From assembly GCA_009777725.1 (NCBI GenBank), contig WRLG01000024.1:1-45732 (forward strand): 45,732 nucleotides of DNA. The letters are read 5' to 3'. Origin of the DNA: Oscillospiraceae bacterium. Lineage in GTDB: Bacteria > Bacillota > Clostridia > Oscillospirales > Ruminococcaceae. Below, one piece after another: positions 1-8,867 of this stretch (position 1 is the stretch's first letter; the number at the start of each line of letters is the position of its first letter). Position numbers and translations under genes: made by a program. The notes under the pieces were generated by a model. The model was given only the letters and a program-made list of their open reading frames with translations. It was not told the DNA's origin and searched no databases.

Positions 1-10
1 AGGCTTGTTT

Positions 11-328
11 ATGAAAAATACAGAGCGTTCGTCAGGGACGAAAAATTTGATTCTTGATACTGCTGCTCGTTTGTTTATGGAGAAAGGATATGAGCAAACG
101 TCTGTTAATGATATATTGAAATTTAGCGGTATTGCGACCGCCCTCTGCTTTTATTCAAGTGTCCGACAATCATCCTCCATTGACAAAATTTTTAGCTCTT
201 TCATTTTGAATAATCTACCTTTCTTACTTATAATAGAATATATAGTTAAGTTATACTGTATTTTCAAGGCATCGTCAATAGTAGAAATCGGGGTTTTTTT
301 CATAAAAAAAGGTAAACCCACTAATTAA
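11..328 (+). pseudogene. TetR-family regulator, N-terminal HTH remnant
   Basis: The first 40 or so residues read as a TetR DNA-binding domain, with the usual LDTAARLFMEKGYEQTSV stretch and the start of the recognition helix (NDILKFSGIA). After about base 136 the reading frame enters unrelated AT-rich sequence and ends at 328, so the ligand-binding domain is missing and the tail is chimeric. The ATG at 11 fits family starts better than the in-frame TTG at 5. The gene lies at the window edge and its upstream region is not visible. It is probably a deletion relic and not a working repressor. Confidence 0.6.
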
Positions 329-356
329 ACCGACAAATGGCGGTTTAATTAGTGGG
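317..356. terminator. Perfect 16-bp inverted repeat, terminator-like on the - strand
   Basis: Bases 317-332 and 341-356 are exact reverse complements around an 8-nt loop. On the - strand the hairpin is followed a few bases later by a run of seven T, as expected of an intrinsic terminator for the small - strand remnant at 399-503. It could also be the end of a mobile element. Confidence 0.5.
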
Positions 357-398
357 TGAGTTATGAATCACACGATTCCGTTACAATGAACAATTACC

Positions 399-503
399 CT
401 AATTTAATAATCCTCCAAGCATTACGATGTTACCCTGTTTCCATTTTTGAATCTCATCGGAAGTAATCACATCGGATACCCATTTCTGATTATTAACGCT
501 CAT
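399..503 (-). pseudogene. 34-residue N-terminal remnant, possibly of a mobile-element helicase/ATPase
   Basis: A short ORF with an AGAGGG-type ribosome binding site and its own promoter encodes 34 residues, including VTSDEIQKWKQGNIVML in approximate form. In outline this resembles the segment just before the Walker A loop of Firmicutes mobile-element helicases (a Trp-Lys-x-Gly-Asp/Asn-Ile-Val pattern), but the sequence stops before any P-loop. The family link is inferred from memory. It could equally be a small peptide gene in its own right. Confidence 0.35.
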
Positions 504-539
504 TTTTAGACCCTCTTTATTTGTAGTTTTGATGGTTTT

Positions 540-633
540 ATTATATCATGTTTCAGTAAAATTGGCAAGCGGTTTTGTGGCTTAAAATTTCTTTTAAAAA
601 ACCCTTGATGATTGAAACCATTGTGTATATAAT
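540..633. promoter_or_regulatory. Divergent promoter pair
   Basis: On the - strand TTGCCA (563-568 complement) and TATAAT (540-545 complement) are 17 bases apart and point at the 34-residue ORF. On the + strand TTGATG (605-610) and TATAAT (628-633) are also 17 bases apart and point at the gene starting at 688. Both fit the main vegetative sigma factor. Confidence 0.6.
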
Positions 634-687
634 CGCTAAGAGTAGATTTATTATCGCTCAAAAAAATTATGAAAGGAGAGCCTAATT

Positions 688-860
688 ATGACTGAAACCA
701 AACTGCAAAAATACGAGAGGAGCGTGCCAAGATGCGCAAATCAGAGCAACGGAAACGAGATAAAATCTCGAAAGGATTTTTTGAAGAGGTTTATAAGATT
801 CTGGCTCGTCCCGGACTGCCAAAACCCCCTTTGCGTTACTTCCGGCAGATTCGGAAGTAA
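688..860 (+). pseudogene. Small charged protein, frameshifted
   Basis: The ORF begins with a good AAAGGAGAG site at ATG 688. Its first eleven residues (MTETKLQKYER) continue naturally only if the frame shifts near base 714-720, after which the other frame gives a Lys/Arg/Glu-rich stretch and ends in LPKPPLRYFRQIRK at 860. The reconstructed protein would be about 57 residues and mostly helical. A start at ATG 732 would give the last 42 residues unaided. No function is recognised. Confidence 0.4.
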
Positions 861-863
861 AAA

Positions 864-897
864 AGCTGTTACGCCGTTTATCACGGCGTTAACAGCT
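864..897 (+). other. Imperfect hairpin after the small frameshifted gene
   Basis: Bases 864-876 pair with 884-897 except for one bulged base, giving a stem of about 13 bp around a short loop. There is no clear T-run on either side, so a terminator role is uncertain. Confidence 0.35.
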
Positions 898-941
898 ACG
901 CCCTCCGGGCATGAATAATATTGAAAGGGATGTTGTTAGTT

Positions 942-1281
942 ATGAGTAATGAAAAAAGTTTGACCCAGACCAAAGGGGATAGCAATATGCGCCATAACAA
1001 TCGCGATTATCCAACATGAAGGCCCTGAAAAATGGGTGACGGGCGCATATGTAAAAATTGGATGCTTCAAGAGTGCCGATGATTTGGTGTTCCAAGACGA
1101 GGTTCACGGTGCGCTAATTACTATGCCGGACAAGGTCGTGGATATTTTGTTCGATAAATATTTCAAGGGCATCATAAGTTACGAGGGACTTCAACGCGTG
1201 GAAGACTATCCCGTGAACGGCGACTCCCTTCGTGAGGCGGTTCTCAACGCCATCGTCCATTTTCGGTCTTTTGGCTTATAA
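942..1281 (+). pseudogene. AlbA/Schlafen-type ATP-binding protein, internal fragment
   Basis: The frame that includes GPEKWVTGAYVKIGCF, YEGLQRVEDYPV and LREAVLNAIVH matches the middle of COG2865-type proteins, which combine an AlbA_2 domain with a HATPase_c_4 domain. Sequence before about base 964 and after about base 1262 does not belong to the family, so both the N-terminal AlbA_2 domain and most of the ATPase domain are gone. A start with a GAAAGGGATG site at 942 leads in through an apparent frameshift. An intact relative is at 17750-19051. Confidence 0.65.
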
Positions 1282-1634
1282 AACGGGGTGGCGAGGGCAT
1301 TTCAAGATTTGTCAAAATAGCGTTGAATTATTTGAAGGTAGATTGCATGTTGGTTTCCGGCAGGGTCGCAAGCGCATCCGGTCAAAGACCAGAGCTTCAT
1401 ATGTGGAACATTGTATCGATAAACGGAAATGCATATCACCTTGATGTAACCTTTAATATGTCGCAATCAACCAGAATCAAGCGATACGATTATTTCAATC
1501 TTTCGGATGCTGACATAAAAAAAGACCATATCATAACATCGAAATTCCCAAAATGCAGCATACCGAACAAAGATTATTACTCCGCTAATTCGCTTGTGGT
1601 CTTTAATCTTAAAGACCTAGTGTATATGAGTTAG
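1275..1634 (+). pseudogene. Transglutaminase-like domain, fragment with altered catalytic Cys
   Basis: The reading frame gives EGISRFVKIALNYLKVDCML, then HMWNIVSINGNAYHLDVTF and KRYDYFNLSDADIKKDH, the order seen in bacterial transglutaminase/protease-like domains. The catalytic His (HMWN) and Asp (HLDVT) are present. The family motif GVCEG reads GGEG here, so the nucleophilic Cys appears to be lost. Everything upstream of that motif is missing, and the fragment abuts the AlbA-type remnant, pointing to a deletion junction near 1262-1280. It is unlikely to be active. Confidence 0.6.
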
Positions 1635-1699
1635 TATTTCGATGAGTCGAATCACCGGGTTACCATTTCATGTATCGAAACGAAAGGGGTGCGTCGGCA

Positions 1700-2295
1700 A
1701 TGAATTATAGATTAGATGCTTGCGGAAATCTTATCAACGATGGCGAGGATATACTAAGTATATTTAATTTGCCGAGCGATTCAAGGACACTCGACCGCTC
1801 CGTGCTGCCATTTTATATGCAGTCGCCACCATCACTCGCACAGCAGCAAAACTTAAACGAACCCATATACTCCGCTACTTTATTACAACCGGACTGGTAT
1901 ATAGCGACCAGACAAATATCGACTTAGAACTCGTGCAACGAAACGGCACAAAAATCCTAACAGATAACGGACGCACTCTCGCATTTTTAGATAAGGTGTT
2001 CGAATTGACAGAACCCGATGTTATTAAAAATATCCGTGGAGTGACTGAGCTATACAAGGTTGGCATAATAATTACCGATACGGGATGCACCTACGACAAC
2101 CTCGATGATGTCTTTGTGTTATCAGAGACGGACGTAATCAAGAACATCGTCACAGTTTTAAGATGTTATGACATGGTCAAGGTAGGCAAATCCTTTATTT
2201 GCAGACTTGAACCGTCAAAGGCTATGCTCTCGCAAATCATGCACTTCCTGTGCGGTACTCAATATCTGTACGCCACGAAAGTATTCTACGTGTAA
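1700..2295 (+). pseudogene. DUF1828-like protein, single frameshift
   Basis: An ATG at 1700, preceded by GAAAGGGG, opens a frame giving LDACGNLINDGEDILSIF. Near base 1800-1825 the coherent sequence passes to the next frame, giving KRTHILRYFITTGLVYSDQ and NGTKILTDNGRTLAFLDKVF, and runs to 2295. The TDNG stretch after a strand-rich segment resembles DUF1828 proteins, which occur in mobile elements; this link is tentative. Joined, the product would be about 198 residues. The next gene follows after 13 bases. Confidence 0.45.
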
Positions 2296-2308
2296 AGGAG
2301 GCTCATCA

Positions 2309-2819
2309 ATGAACAGAAAAGATTGTTTTAACGCCATTGTGGGATTAAAAGGTCCGATGAATTCAAAGCAATGGTTAAACGTCTGCACATTTTCCTTCAA
2401 AACAAGAAAGCATATTCCTTAACAGACATAAGTTTACCCAATTATCTATGGAATGTCAAGCAAGGAGGCGGGCTTACGACTCTCGTTACCGTATTTGCAA
2501 AATACCTCAATGAGGCGAAGGCGATTGAGTTCTGCAGTATGGTAAAAGCCTTTGAATTCAAATTAGAGTATCTGCCCCCCGAAACATTTTTCTCTGAGAT
2601 TACAAGGCTGGATAATACTATATCAAGTCTTGCCGGACACAACTGGCAAAGGATATCCTGTTCAACATACTCATGATTGAACTTGACGGCAATAAGCAAA
2701 TTTCTGCGGAAATGCTGTCCGGTTGCGGTAAAGATTCAACCTATGTCAAACGCACAAAATCCCGGATGGGGACAAAAAGAATCGGATTTGCTTCCGAAAC
2801 GGAGGAGTATGTGAGATGA
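2309..2819 (+). pseudogene. AAA-like mobile-element protein with deleted core
   Basis: The gene opens with an AAAGGAGG site at ATG 2309 (MNRKDCFNAIVGLKG). It shifts frame near 2352, continues through YSLTDISLPNYLWNVKQGGG and FCSMVKAFEFKLEYLPPE, then loses its middle near 2640 (after SLAGHN). It resumes in a different frame as LAKDILFNILMIELDG and ends GFASETEEYVR at 2819. The intact protein may have been an AAA-type ATPase whose P-loop core is missing here; that is an inference. Its stop overlaps the start of the VirD4-like gene, which suggests translational coupling in the ancestor. Confidence 0.4.
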
Positions 2820-3591
2820 AAAAAATCAAAAATACGAACGGTTCTTGCCGGGTAGCAGCGAATCAAGGTGGGTTGACCCAAGCGAAATCAAGGAAGCGGT
2901 TACAGTCAAACAAATAAACGTGGATTCCGATGATTGCGAAGGATGTGGACTTCCGATAATCAGTGACGGGCGGGCGACATATGTTGATAATTCCTATACA
3001 CACTCACTTGTATTCGGCGCGACAGGCTCAAAGAAGACACGTCTGTTTGGAATGTCACTTATGAATTATACCATGCTGGGAAGTTTGATGAAGCCGTGGA
3101 ATTGCTAACCGACTTCGTCGGCCCCTCGCCGAACCGCAGAGAAGAGGGGCAAAAGACCCTTACTGGATAGAAATGGCGCATTTGATGGCTCTCGCTTTTA
3201 TCCTTTTCTTTATTGAGACGGCTTCACCTGAGGAAGCAAATATATATAATTTTGCTAACTTCTATGCGTCAGGGAAATCGGAAAAGAAAAAACAGCCATC
3301 TACATTATTGTCCCTGACGAAAAAACAACTCTGCATTTTTTGGTGACGGCTTTTATCAAGCAAACATACGAGACTCTCATCAACGAAGCCTAGCAGCAGG
3401 AAAATAAAAAACTGCCCGTGCGGTTAAACTTTCTGCTGGACGAATTTTGCAAGAGAGGTCAACGGTATATTACTGCCAACCATGTGAGAAACGGCTTCAA
3501 CAGGAGGACTCATATCTATAGCACGACCAAAGATAATTATTCCTCCAACAGAAAACATACTGCTTCGGTAAAAACCATTACTTATTTGTAA
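2816..3591 (+). pseudogene. VirD4/TraG-type type IV coupling protein, decayed
   Basis: From ATG 2816, allowing one shift in a poly-A run near 2822, the frame gives SRWVDPSEIKEA and then HSLVFGATGSKKTRLFGM, a Walker A loop with the central Gly changed to Lys. The frame closes at 3108. Family sequence can still be followed in shifted pieces downstream (a stretch on membrane-proximal helices, VPDEKTTLHFLVTAFIKQTY, then LNFLLDEFC, the Walker B strand). An in-frame TAG interrupts it near 3390. Coupling proteins bring DNA substrates to type IV secretion channels, so this marks a former conjugative element. Confidence 0.6.
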
Positions 3592-3617
3592 AAAACGCAC
3601 AAAAAAGGGGAATTAAA

Positions 3618-3761
3618 ATGGAGATTAGAACCACCTCCGACAATATCGCCGTCAGGAAAGTTGGTGACAGACTTTTAGACACATACGGAAATTGGGTGTG
3701 CGAAATCAGAGGTGATCGTATTTACGACACATATGAAAGCTGGCTCGGTTCAGGATATTGA
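3618..3761 (+). CDS. Small hypothetical protein, 47 residues
   Basis: An AAAAGGGG site precedes ATG 3618, and the frame is clean to TGA 3759-3761. The product begins MEIRTTSDNIAVRKVGDRLL and has two short Tyr/Trp-rich segments (DTYGNWVCEIRGD, then YDTYESWLG) that look like beta strands. It has no membrane segment or signal peptide. It survives between decayed neighbours, so it may be under selection or may simply be too short to have been hit. No family is recognised. Confidence 0.45.
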   Translation: MEIRTTSDNIAVRKVGDRLLDTYGNWVCEIRGDRIYDTYESWLGSGY

Positions 3762-3815
3762 GAAGAAGGAGCGTTTAGATAATGCCTAAGTTTTTTCAAA
3801 CGTGTGGTCGGCTGC

Positions 3816-3908
3816 ATGAGTAAAAAATGCCCTAAATGTGGCGAAACAACTGACATCAACCAGCAAAACGGCATCTGGCATTGCTATAGATGTGGGCATG
3901 AGTGGTAA
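3816..3908 (+). CDS. Zinc-ribbon micro-protein, 30 residues
   Basis: The frame from ATG 3816 gives two CxxC pairs, CPKCG and CYRCG, spaced as in a zinc ribbon, and ends GHEW. In-frame sequence upstream (SFFKRVVGC) suggests the ORF may be the end of a slightly longer protein whose start lies in a different frame near 3782. It may bind zinc and contact nucleic acid or protein. Neighbouring small genes have similar orientation. Confidence 0.45.
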   Translation: MSKKCPKCGETTDINQQNGIWHCYRCGHEW

Positions 3909-4051
3909 TCAGGCTTAATTCCAAAGTATGCATTAACCAATTCAAAGACCTCCGCTGTTTGGCGTGGTTGAAGATGACGGAGGTTTGTAAGGCGATATTG
4001 TAAAGCTATAAAATTAATGCTGAATAAAACGGGCTTGGGGGAGGTGATGAA

Positions 4052-4384
4052 GTGGATAAAAACAAGGTTATCGCAGGCAATCACGAAGGATACAATGTTA
4101 AATCCGATTGTGGTTTACTTACCCTCAATCTGGCACTCCTGTCAGGACAAAGTGGCACTATTGAAATAAACAGGAATACCGTTCGAAAGCATGAAGTAGT
4201 GACAAGCAATCATCGCAAAAGTGCTGTATCAGGTATTATGAGAGGTTTAATCGGAGAGTACATTTTTGATTCAGTCGGATTGATTGGAGGCACTACTTCG
4301 GCAAAGAATAGAGGAGACTACATTGTTGCCGTGGAATTTCGTGATGGGCGAAGGTCGTTAATAGAGATTGACGAAAAGAAATAG
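4052..4384 (+). CDS. Hypothetical protein truncated at its C-terminus by a 14-bp duplication
   Basis: A strong GGGGGAGGTGATG site precedes GTG 4052, and the frame runs cleanly for 110 residues. The last third (GLIGGTTSAKNRGDYIVAVE, then GRRSLIEIDEKK) resembles C-terminal domains of phage- or element-borne proteins with a glycine-rich helical hairpin followed by two strands. A 14-bp tandem duplication at 4370-4397 creates the stop. Removing one copy restores IDEKKYKALIRSVF, ending at 4425, so the ancestral protein was about nine residues longer. No function is known to me. Confidence 0.6.
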   Translation: MDKNKVIAGNHEGYNVKSDCGLLTLNLALLSGQSGTIEINRNTVRKHEVVTSNHRKSAVSGIMRGLIGEYIFDSVGLIGGTTSAKNRGDYIVAVEFRDGRRSLIEIDEKK

Positions 4385-4397
4385 ACGAAAAGAAATA
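4370..4397 (+). repeat. Exact 14-bp tandem duplication causing a premature stop
   Basis: The unit gacgaaaagaaata occurs at 4370-4383 and again at 4384-4397. The junction produces TAG in the frame of the upstream gene. Replication slippage is the likely cause. Confidence 0.9.
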
Positions 4398-4547
4398 CAA
4401 GGCACTCATCAGAAGTGTATTTTAACAAAGAAAGGGGGTACTGAAAAACACATTCGAATCGTGGTCACAGCAGAGTGCTTCTAACGGTGAAGTGACTCAA
4501 AGCAGACGCATGCCAAATAAAAAACCAAAATTAAAGGAGGAAAAATC

Positions 4548-4661
4548 ATGGCAAACTATTACGACAATAACGGACACTACGTTGGATACCGCGACGGCAA
4601 TAACTTCTATAATGACAAGGGTCACTATTGCGCCAAGAAAAACGGGATACCAGTCAGGTAG
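4548..4661 (+). CDS. Small Tyr/Asn/Gly-rich protein, 37 residues
   Basis: An AAAGGAGG site sits at ideal spacing before ATG 4548. The product is rich in Tyr, Asn, Gly and Asp, with a repeated aromatic pattern (MANYYDNNGHYVGYRDGNNF, then YNDKGHYCAKKNG). The pattern is like the short W/Y-G-x strand repeats that form beta hairpins. It ends at TAG 4659-4661, close to the convergent - strand fragment. No family is recognised. Confidence 0.5.
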   Translation: MANYYDNNGHYVGYRDGNNFYNDKGHYCAKKNGIPVR

Positions 4662-4669
4662 CGCAATGC

Positions 4670-4958
4670 TCCTATCTGCGTAGATTTCGCCCCACTTTTG
4701 TGGCAGTTTCTTCAAAGCACATTTGCTGTTTAATGTTTCGGCATAAAGTGCTTCAGTTTCAGGTTCGTAATAAAAATCACGCAAGCGGCTGCTGCGAAAA
4801 TGACCCGCTTTCACATCGCCGTTTGCGTCTGCAACAGCTCCAAACGAGCGGTTTGCCGATTAAATCACTGCCGTGTAGCCAATTCGCAACGGGTATCTCC
4901 CGTCCGCCCCGTCATGGTTTTTGATGCTTTCGATGAGCCACAAATCGGGGTGGCATTA
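4670..4958 (-). pseudogene. Unidentified protein fragment with an internal stop
   Basis: One - strand frame gives DLWLIESIKNHDGADGRYPL, RIGYTAVI, a TAA stop, then SANRSFGAVADANGDV and LRDFYYEPETEALYAETLNS. The sequence on both sides of the stop looks like one protein. Its 3' limit near 4670 is uncertain because the frame runs on into the antisense of the small gene at 4548. The family is not recognised. Confidence 0.35.
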
Positions 4959-5006
4959 ACATAAAATTATCCGCCCATTATAATAATGAGCGAACATATC
5001 AATTTG

Positions 5007-5258
5007 CTACAAGATCGTCCCCGATAAGTCGTCAAGCGTTATAGTTTTACTTGAAACAAGATTAACGATTTTGTCCAAGATAGCAAACTGTTTATCGGAT
5101 AAGTTCCGGTATACAATTCTATAAGTATACATTCCGGAATCCTCTTTTACGTCAATCGCCACGATGTTAATTTCCAACTCGAATTCAAATGCTGTAAGTT
5201 TGGGTTTTATGCCAACTTTATATGTCTTACGCAATTCAAGTAATTGTGTTGTCGCCAT
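5007..5258 (-). CDS. Small hypothetical protein downstream of the ClpC-like remnant, 83 residues
   Basis: The ORF starts at ATG 5258 and overlaps the end of the ClpC-like frame by about 50 bases. The product (MATTQLLELRKTYKVGIKPK at the start) is alpha/beta in appearance with an acidic middle and no membrane segment. The upstream site is poor, so this may be a shifted C-terminal extension of the ClpC-like protein and not a separate gene. No domain is recognised. Confidence 0.35.
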   Translation of the reverse strand: MATTQLLELRKTYKVGIKPKLTAFEFELEINIVAIDVKEDSGMYTYRIVYRNLSDKQFAILDKIVNLVSSKTITLDDLSGTIL

Positions 5259-6372
5259 TGTAAGCCGCCGTTGTTGATTGATAAAACGTCAAAACCTTTG
5301 TTGTAATTATCATTGATTGTACCGTGCTTTTCTTCTGTGTTTGTAGCAACTTTATTTTTGGTTGCCACAAAGCCATTTTCAATAAATTTAATTAGGATAT
5401 TGTCATTGAGACCGATTTCTCCGGCGAGAACCTTATCCGCCAGCATGTTCTCAACATTTGTTGCAATCTCCCGCTTCAAAGAACGTGCGCCATACTCTTC
5501 TGAGTATCCAATATTGACTAATTCTGCAATTGCTGATTTGTCAAAATTCAGCTTGACACTTAGCTTTGCGGCACGTTTCTTGACTTCTATAAGCATAAGT
5601 TTGCAGATTTTGTGAGCATCAGAATTATTAAGCTGATTGAATACCACAAATTCGTCAATACAATTGATGAATTCAGGCTTAAGCACCTTTTTCACAGATG
5701 TCATTATGTCAGTTTGGGCAGTCTGATTTTTAACAAAACCTATAGGTTTAGCATTGCTACTTATTTCGTCTGCACCTATGTTTGAGGTAAATATAACGAG
5801 GATATTTGCAAAACTAATTTTCTCGCCTTTTGCGGAAGTCAAAATGCCATCGTCCATGATTTGAAGGAATATTTGAAATATTTCACTGTCAGCTTTTTCA
5901 ATTTCGCCCACACATAAACAGCGTAAGGATTCTGTTTCACTGCATTTGTCAATTGCCCGCCGCTGTCATAGCCCGTATAACCTAGAGCTGCGCCTGTCAA
6001 TTTTGAAGCATCTCGCTTCGTCATAAAATCTGAACAGTCCAACTTGGTTAGCTTGCTTTTGTCGCCGTACAACACCTCTGCAAGTGCTCGGCAGAGTTCG
6101 GTTTTTCCCGCGCCTGTCGTACCAAGTAGCATATAACAACCGACAGGCTTACAAGGGTCTTTGAATCCAACACTGCTACGTTTAATTGCCGAACAGACTG
6201 TGGCAATTGCATGATTTTGCCCGATGATTCTGCGTTGTAATCGCTTCTCAATGTTTAGAAGTTTGTCTCTTTCATCTGGGATTAGAATAGCCGGGGTCAG
6301 TTGAGGATTATAATCTGGGTTAAAAATAGCCTCGTGAATGTCACAGTCTGGGTCTTGTAGCATGGGGTTCAT
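5207..6372 (-). pseudogene. ClpC/ClpA-type AAA+ ATPase, frameshifted
   Basis: Starting at ATG 6372, behind AAAGGAGATT, the protein has a short N-terminal segment, then IIGQNHAIATVCSAIKRSSV and an intact Walker A loop, LLGTTGAGKTELCRAL. A frameshift near 5900-5915 lies exactly at Walker B, where DEIEKA reads GEIEKA in the following frame. Sensor 1 (VIFTSNIGADE), the small domain and the closing YSEEYGARSLKREI motif of HSP100 proteins follow. No Clp-N or P-loop for peptidase docking was seen. One ATPase module only, about 370 residues. It follows the FtsH-like gene in the same direction, so the two probably formed an operon. Confidence 0.7.
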
Positions 6373-6545
6373 TTTTAATCTCCTTTTCATTTTTTTTTTT
6401 TTTTGCGGTTAATAACCGCAATTGTCAGCTATTTTAACTGTTAAAATTAGCATTATTAAATCTATAACATTGATTCTAAACCTCCATTTCGCAATAAATT
6501 AACCATAAATCGCTATCACCTCCAATAAATTTTAAAGAGGTCTCG

Positions 6546-6569
6546 ACACCGTGATAACGGTGTTATTTT
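6546..6569 (-). other. Short hairpin at the end of the FtsH-like remnant
   Basis: ACACCGT and ACGGTGT form a 7-bp stem overlapping the stop at 6563. The following - strand sequence is only weakly T-rich, so a terminator function is doubtful. Confidence 0.3.
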
Positions 6570-7225
6570 CTACCTTTTAACACCTCCTCAATTTCCACCT
6601 TACTCAAACTATTCTTACACAAAAGAGCCTCAACTAAATCGTAAACAACTCCAACATTAGCTTCAATTATTTCAACTGCCTGCGCCATTTGCGATTTCAA
6701 AATAGCATTGACTTTGTTGTGGATTATTTCAGACAAACCCCCTTCCATAGCCTTATCATTTGAAACTACAACAAGCCCGAATTCATCGTCCATACCGTAG
6801 TTTGTGAGCATATTTTTGGCAATGCGGGTCGCAACTTCTAAATCTTTTGCAACACCGATAGACAATCCATTTTCACTACCGAAACAAACAATTCCAGTAG
6901 CCCTGCCGCCTAATGCAGTGCGAATTTGCCACAAAAGTTCCTCTTTTGTACGTAACGGCGAACCCTCCGTGGAGGCGTGTTCCATGTATCCGCCGTGACT
7001 TCCGCGTGCCATAATTGTAAGATAATTCGGCGTTTTCCCGCCAAGACTGCATATGCAAGCATGCCACGCAATCTTCTTCGCATACTCTTTTCCCCAGCTT
7101 TTTTCCTCGCCCAACAATGCCAATTCAAAAGTATCATTTAACAATTCACAATCAATGCAACAGCCCTTTTTATCTGCATTTCTAACGGCAAGATTGACCA
7201 CATTTTCGAGGTCGGCTAATGACAA
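6563..7225 (-). pseudogene. C-terminal M41 metallopeptidase part of the Clp-FtsH fusion
   Basis: This frame carries the FtsH peptidase domain: SLADLENVVNLAVRNADKKG, GKEYAKKIAWHACICSLGGK, ALGGRATGIVCFGSENGLS, DLEVATRIAKNMLTNYGMDD and a helical tail. The zinc-binding HEAGH motif should follow IAW but only one His remains, as if four codons (12 bases) were removed between two CATG repeats. The peptidase could not bind zinc normally. The frame joins the upstream AAA module through a shift in the A-run near 7280, where the next frame reads PDTRNLLTERSVDLSLADLE. Confidence 0.75.
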
Positions 7226-7289
7226 ATCAACCGAGCGTTCGGTAAGAAGATTTCTCGTATCGGGGCTGATTTTGCAGTTTTTTGTTTTG

Positions 7290-8867
7290 CTAACATAATG
7301 TCCAAATATTTATTTCTGTTGGATTTATCGGGAAGTGTGACTTCAATTTTCCTGTCAAATCTGCGGACAAATGCGGGGTCGAGAACGCCCATGCCGTATT
7401 TGTTTTCTTCAACATCAAAGTTTGTTGAGCTAACACAAATACAGGTCGTTGCGGGTCGGCGGAAGAAAAACCGTCCATTTCGGTGAGCAGTGAATTTAGT
7501 GCCAATTCTTCAGTATGACCCGTGTTGAAACTGCCACTCGCCCTGCTGATAGCGTCAATTTCGTCAATGAAAATGATTGCCGGAGCGTATCGGCAGACTT
7601 TTTTGAAAAGCTCGCTAACCGCCTTAGAACCTGCCCCGACAAGCCCCGAACTCGTGAACTGAGCGGCGGCAACCGATAGAAAAGCCGCCTTTGACTCGCT
7701 CGCCATCACCTTGGCAAGCAGGGTTTTGCCCGCATCGGAATGTCTGTGTAGCAACACACCTTTCGGTGGATTTTGCCCTTTAGCCGCAAACTTTTTCAGA
7801 TTTTGCAGGAACTTGATAAAATACCGAAGCTCATCTTTTGCACTCTCTGCCCCGATTACATCGCTGAATTTGACATCAGGCTTTTCAATATCATAAATCA
7901 AACCTTTAATATCATCTGCATTTGGTACACAGTTTAAGCAGAAATTATCGGGTGTTGCGGATATTTCAGCTCTTGCATGTTTCTGCTTTACATCAAAACT
8001 CAACGCCTTATGTTCCGCCGCAATTTTTGTAGCAACATTTTGCATGTATTTTTTCCCGAACTTCCTAAAATCAACCTCATCTGATACTTTATTCAGTTCC
8101 GTCTCAAAATTAATTGACTTCAATCTCGGCAAAATATTTTTAGTGCGTTGCAAGCTGAATATTTTATACATTTGTTCTTTGAAAAACAACTCAGTCTGTG
8201 CTCTTAGCGTCCTGGCATCAATGTTTCCGCCCTCACGCAAGAGTAGTGAAATAGGAACATATTTATCGACCGCAACGTCAATGCCGTACTGCCGCAAGAA
8301 CAAATTCCGGCAATGTTCAAATTCTATTTCCGCAATTTTTTCAAGATGATGCGGTTGTAAATGATTAAACAAAATCGGGTATTCTATAGCAATTCGGCTC
8401 ACGATTGATGAGGGGAAGAACGGTATTTTAGAACAGGGACTTTTCTCTGATTCTAACACATTAAGAAGTGTTTTTCTTGATATTTCGATAGGGCTTTTCT
8501 TGTAATCATCTTCATAAAGAGAACTCCCCGCATTTGAAGTGAAAATGATAATCGCATCTTTAAATGAGATGTCAGGATTCTCATTCAAAATCTCTTGAAG
8601 CTGTGGTTTATCCCTATCATTAAGGGCATTATTTTCCGCCGCAATCTTACGAGTTTCTATGTATCTGTCGGTGACAATTCCCGCATCAAGCAGTGACAAA
8701 AACAGATACATTGTAGTAAAGTGAGCATTTTCAATTTCGTCAAAAAGCAGGATGCAATGTGGATTATTTCTGGCGAAAGTCGTCAGTGTACCGGGGACTG
8801 AGGCACGCCAAGTGTAATCAAAACCTATCAATCCCTCGTGTGCGTGGTGTCCGGAATAGTCGGACAT
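7290..8867 (-). pseudogene. Middle of the Clp-FtsH fusion: end of a ClpA-type AAA+ module plus an FtsH-type AAA+ module
   Basis: The segment starts inside a Clp-type module, with MSDYSGHHAHEGLIG, Walker B LLFDEIENAH and sensor 1 IIIFTSNAG, and continues through its helical small domain. A linker of about 90 residues leads to an FtsH-type module with FSDVIGAESAKDELRYFIKF, a worn Walker A (HRHSDAGKT where GPPGTGKT is usual), the pore-loop region, Walker B IIFIDEIDAIS and the NSLLTEMDGF segment. Near 7450 the frame breaks, and the second region of homology continues in another frame as GMGVLDPAFVRRFDRK. Both halves are recognisable, but neither P-loop is sound in this frame. Confidence 0.75.

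Noticed and set aside
151-303. - strand ORF of 50 residues downstream of a TTGAAA-17-TATATA promoter-like pair
   Set aside because: The ATG has no ribosome binding site, the promoter lies inside the ORF, and the end overlaps the TetR stub.
4497-4814. Long - strand ORF with a hydrophobic segment
   Set aside because: Its second half is the antisense of the small gene at 4548-4661; only the part above about 4670 looks like protein.
6385-6420. GCGGTTAATAACCGC palindrome beside a poly-T run as a terminator
   Set aside because: On the + strand the T-run comes before the hairpin and on the - strand A follows it, so the order is wrong for an intrinsic terminator.
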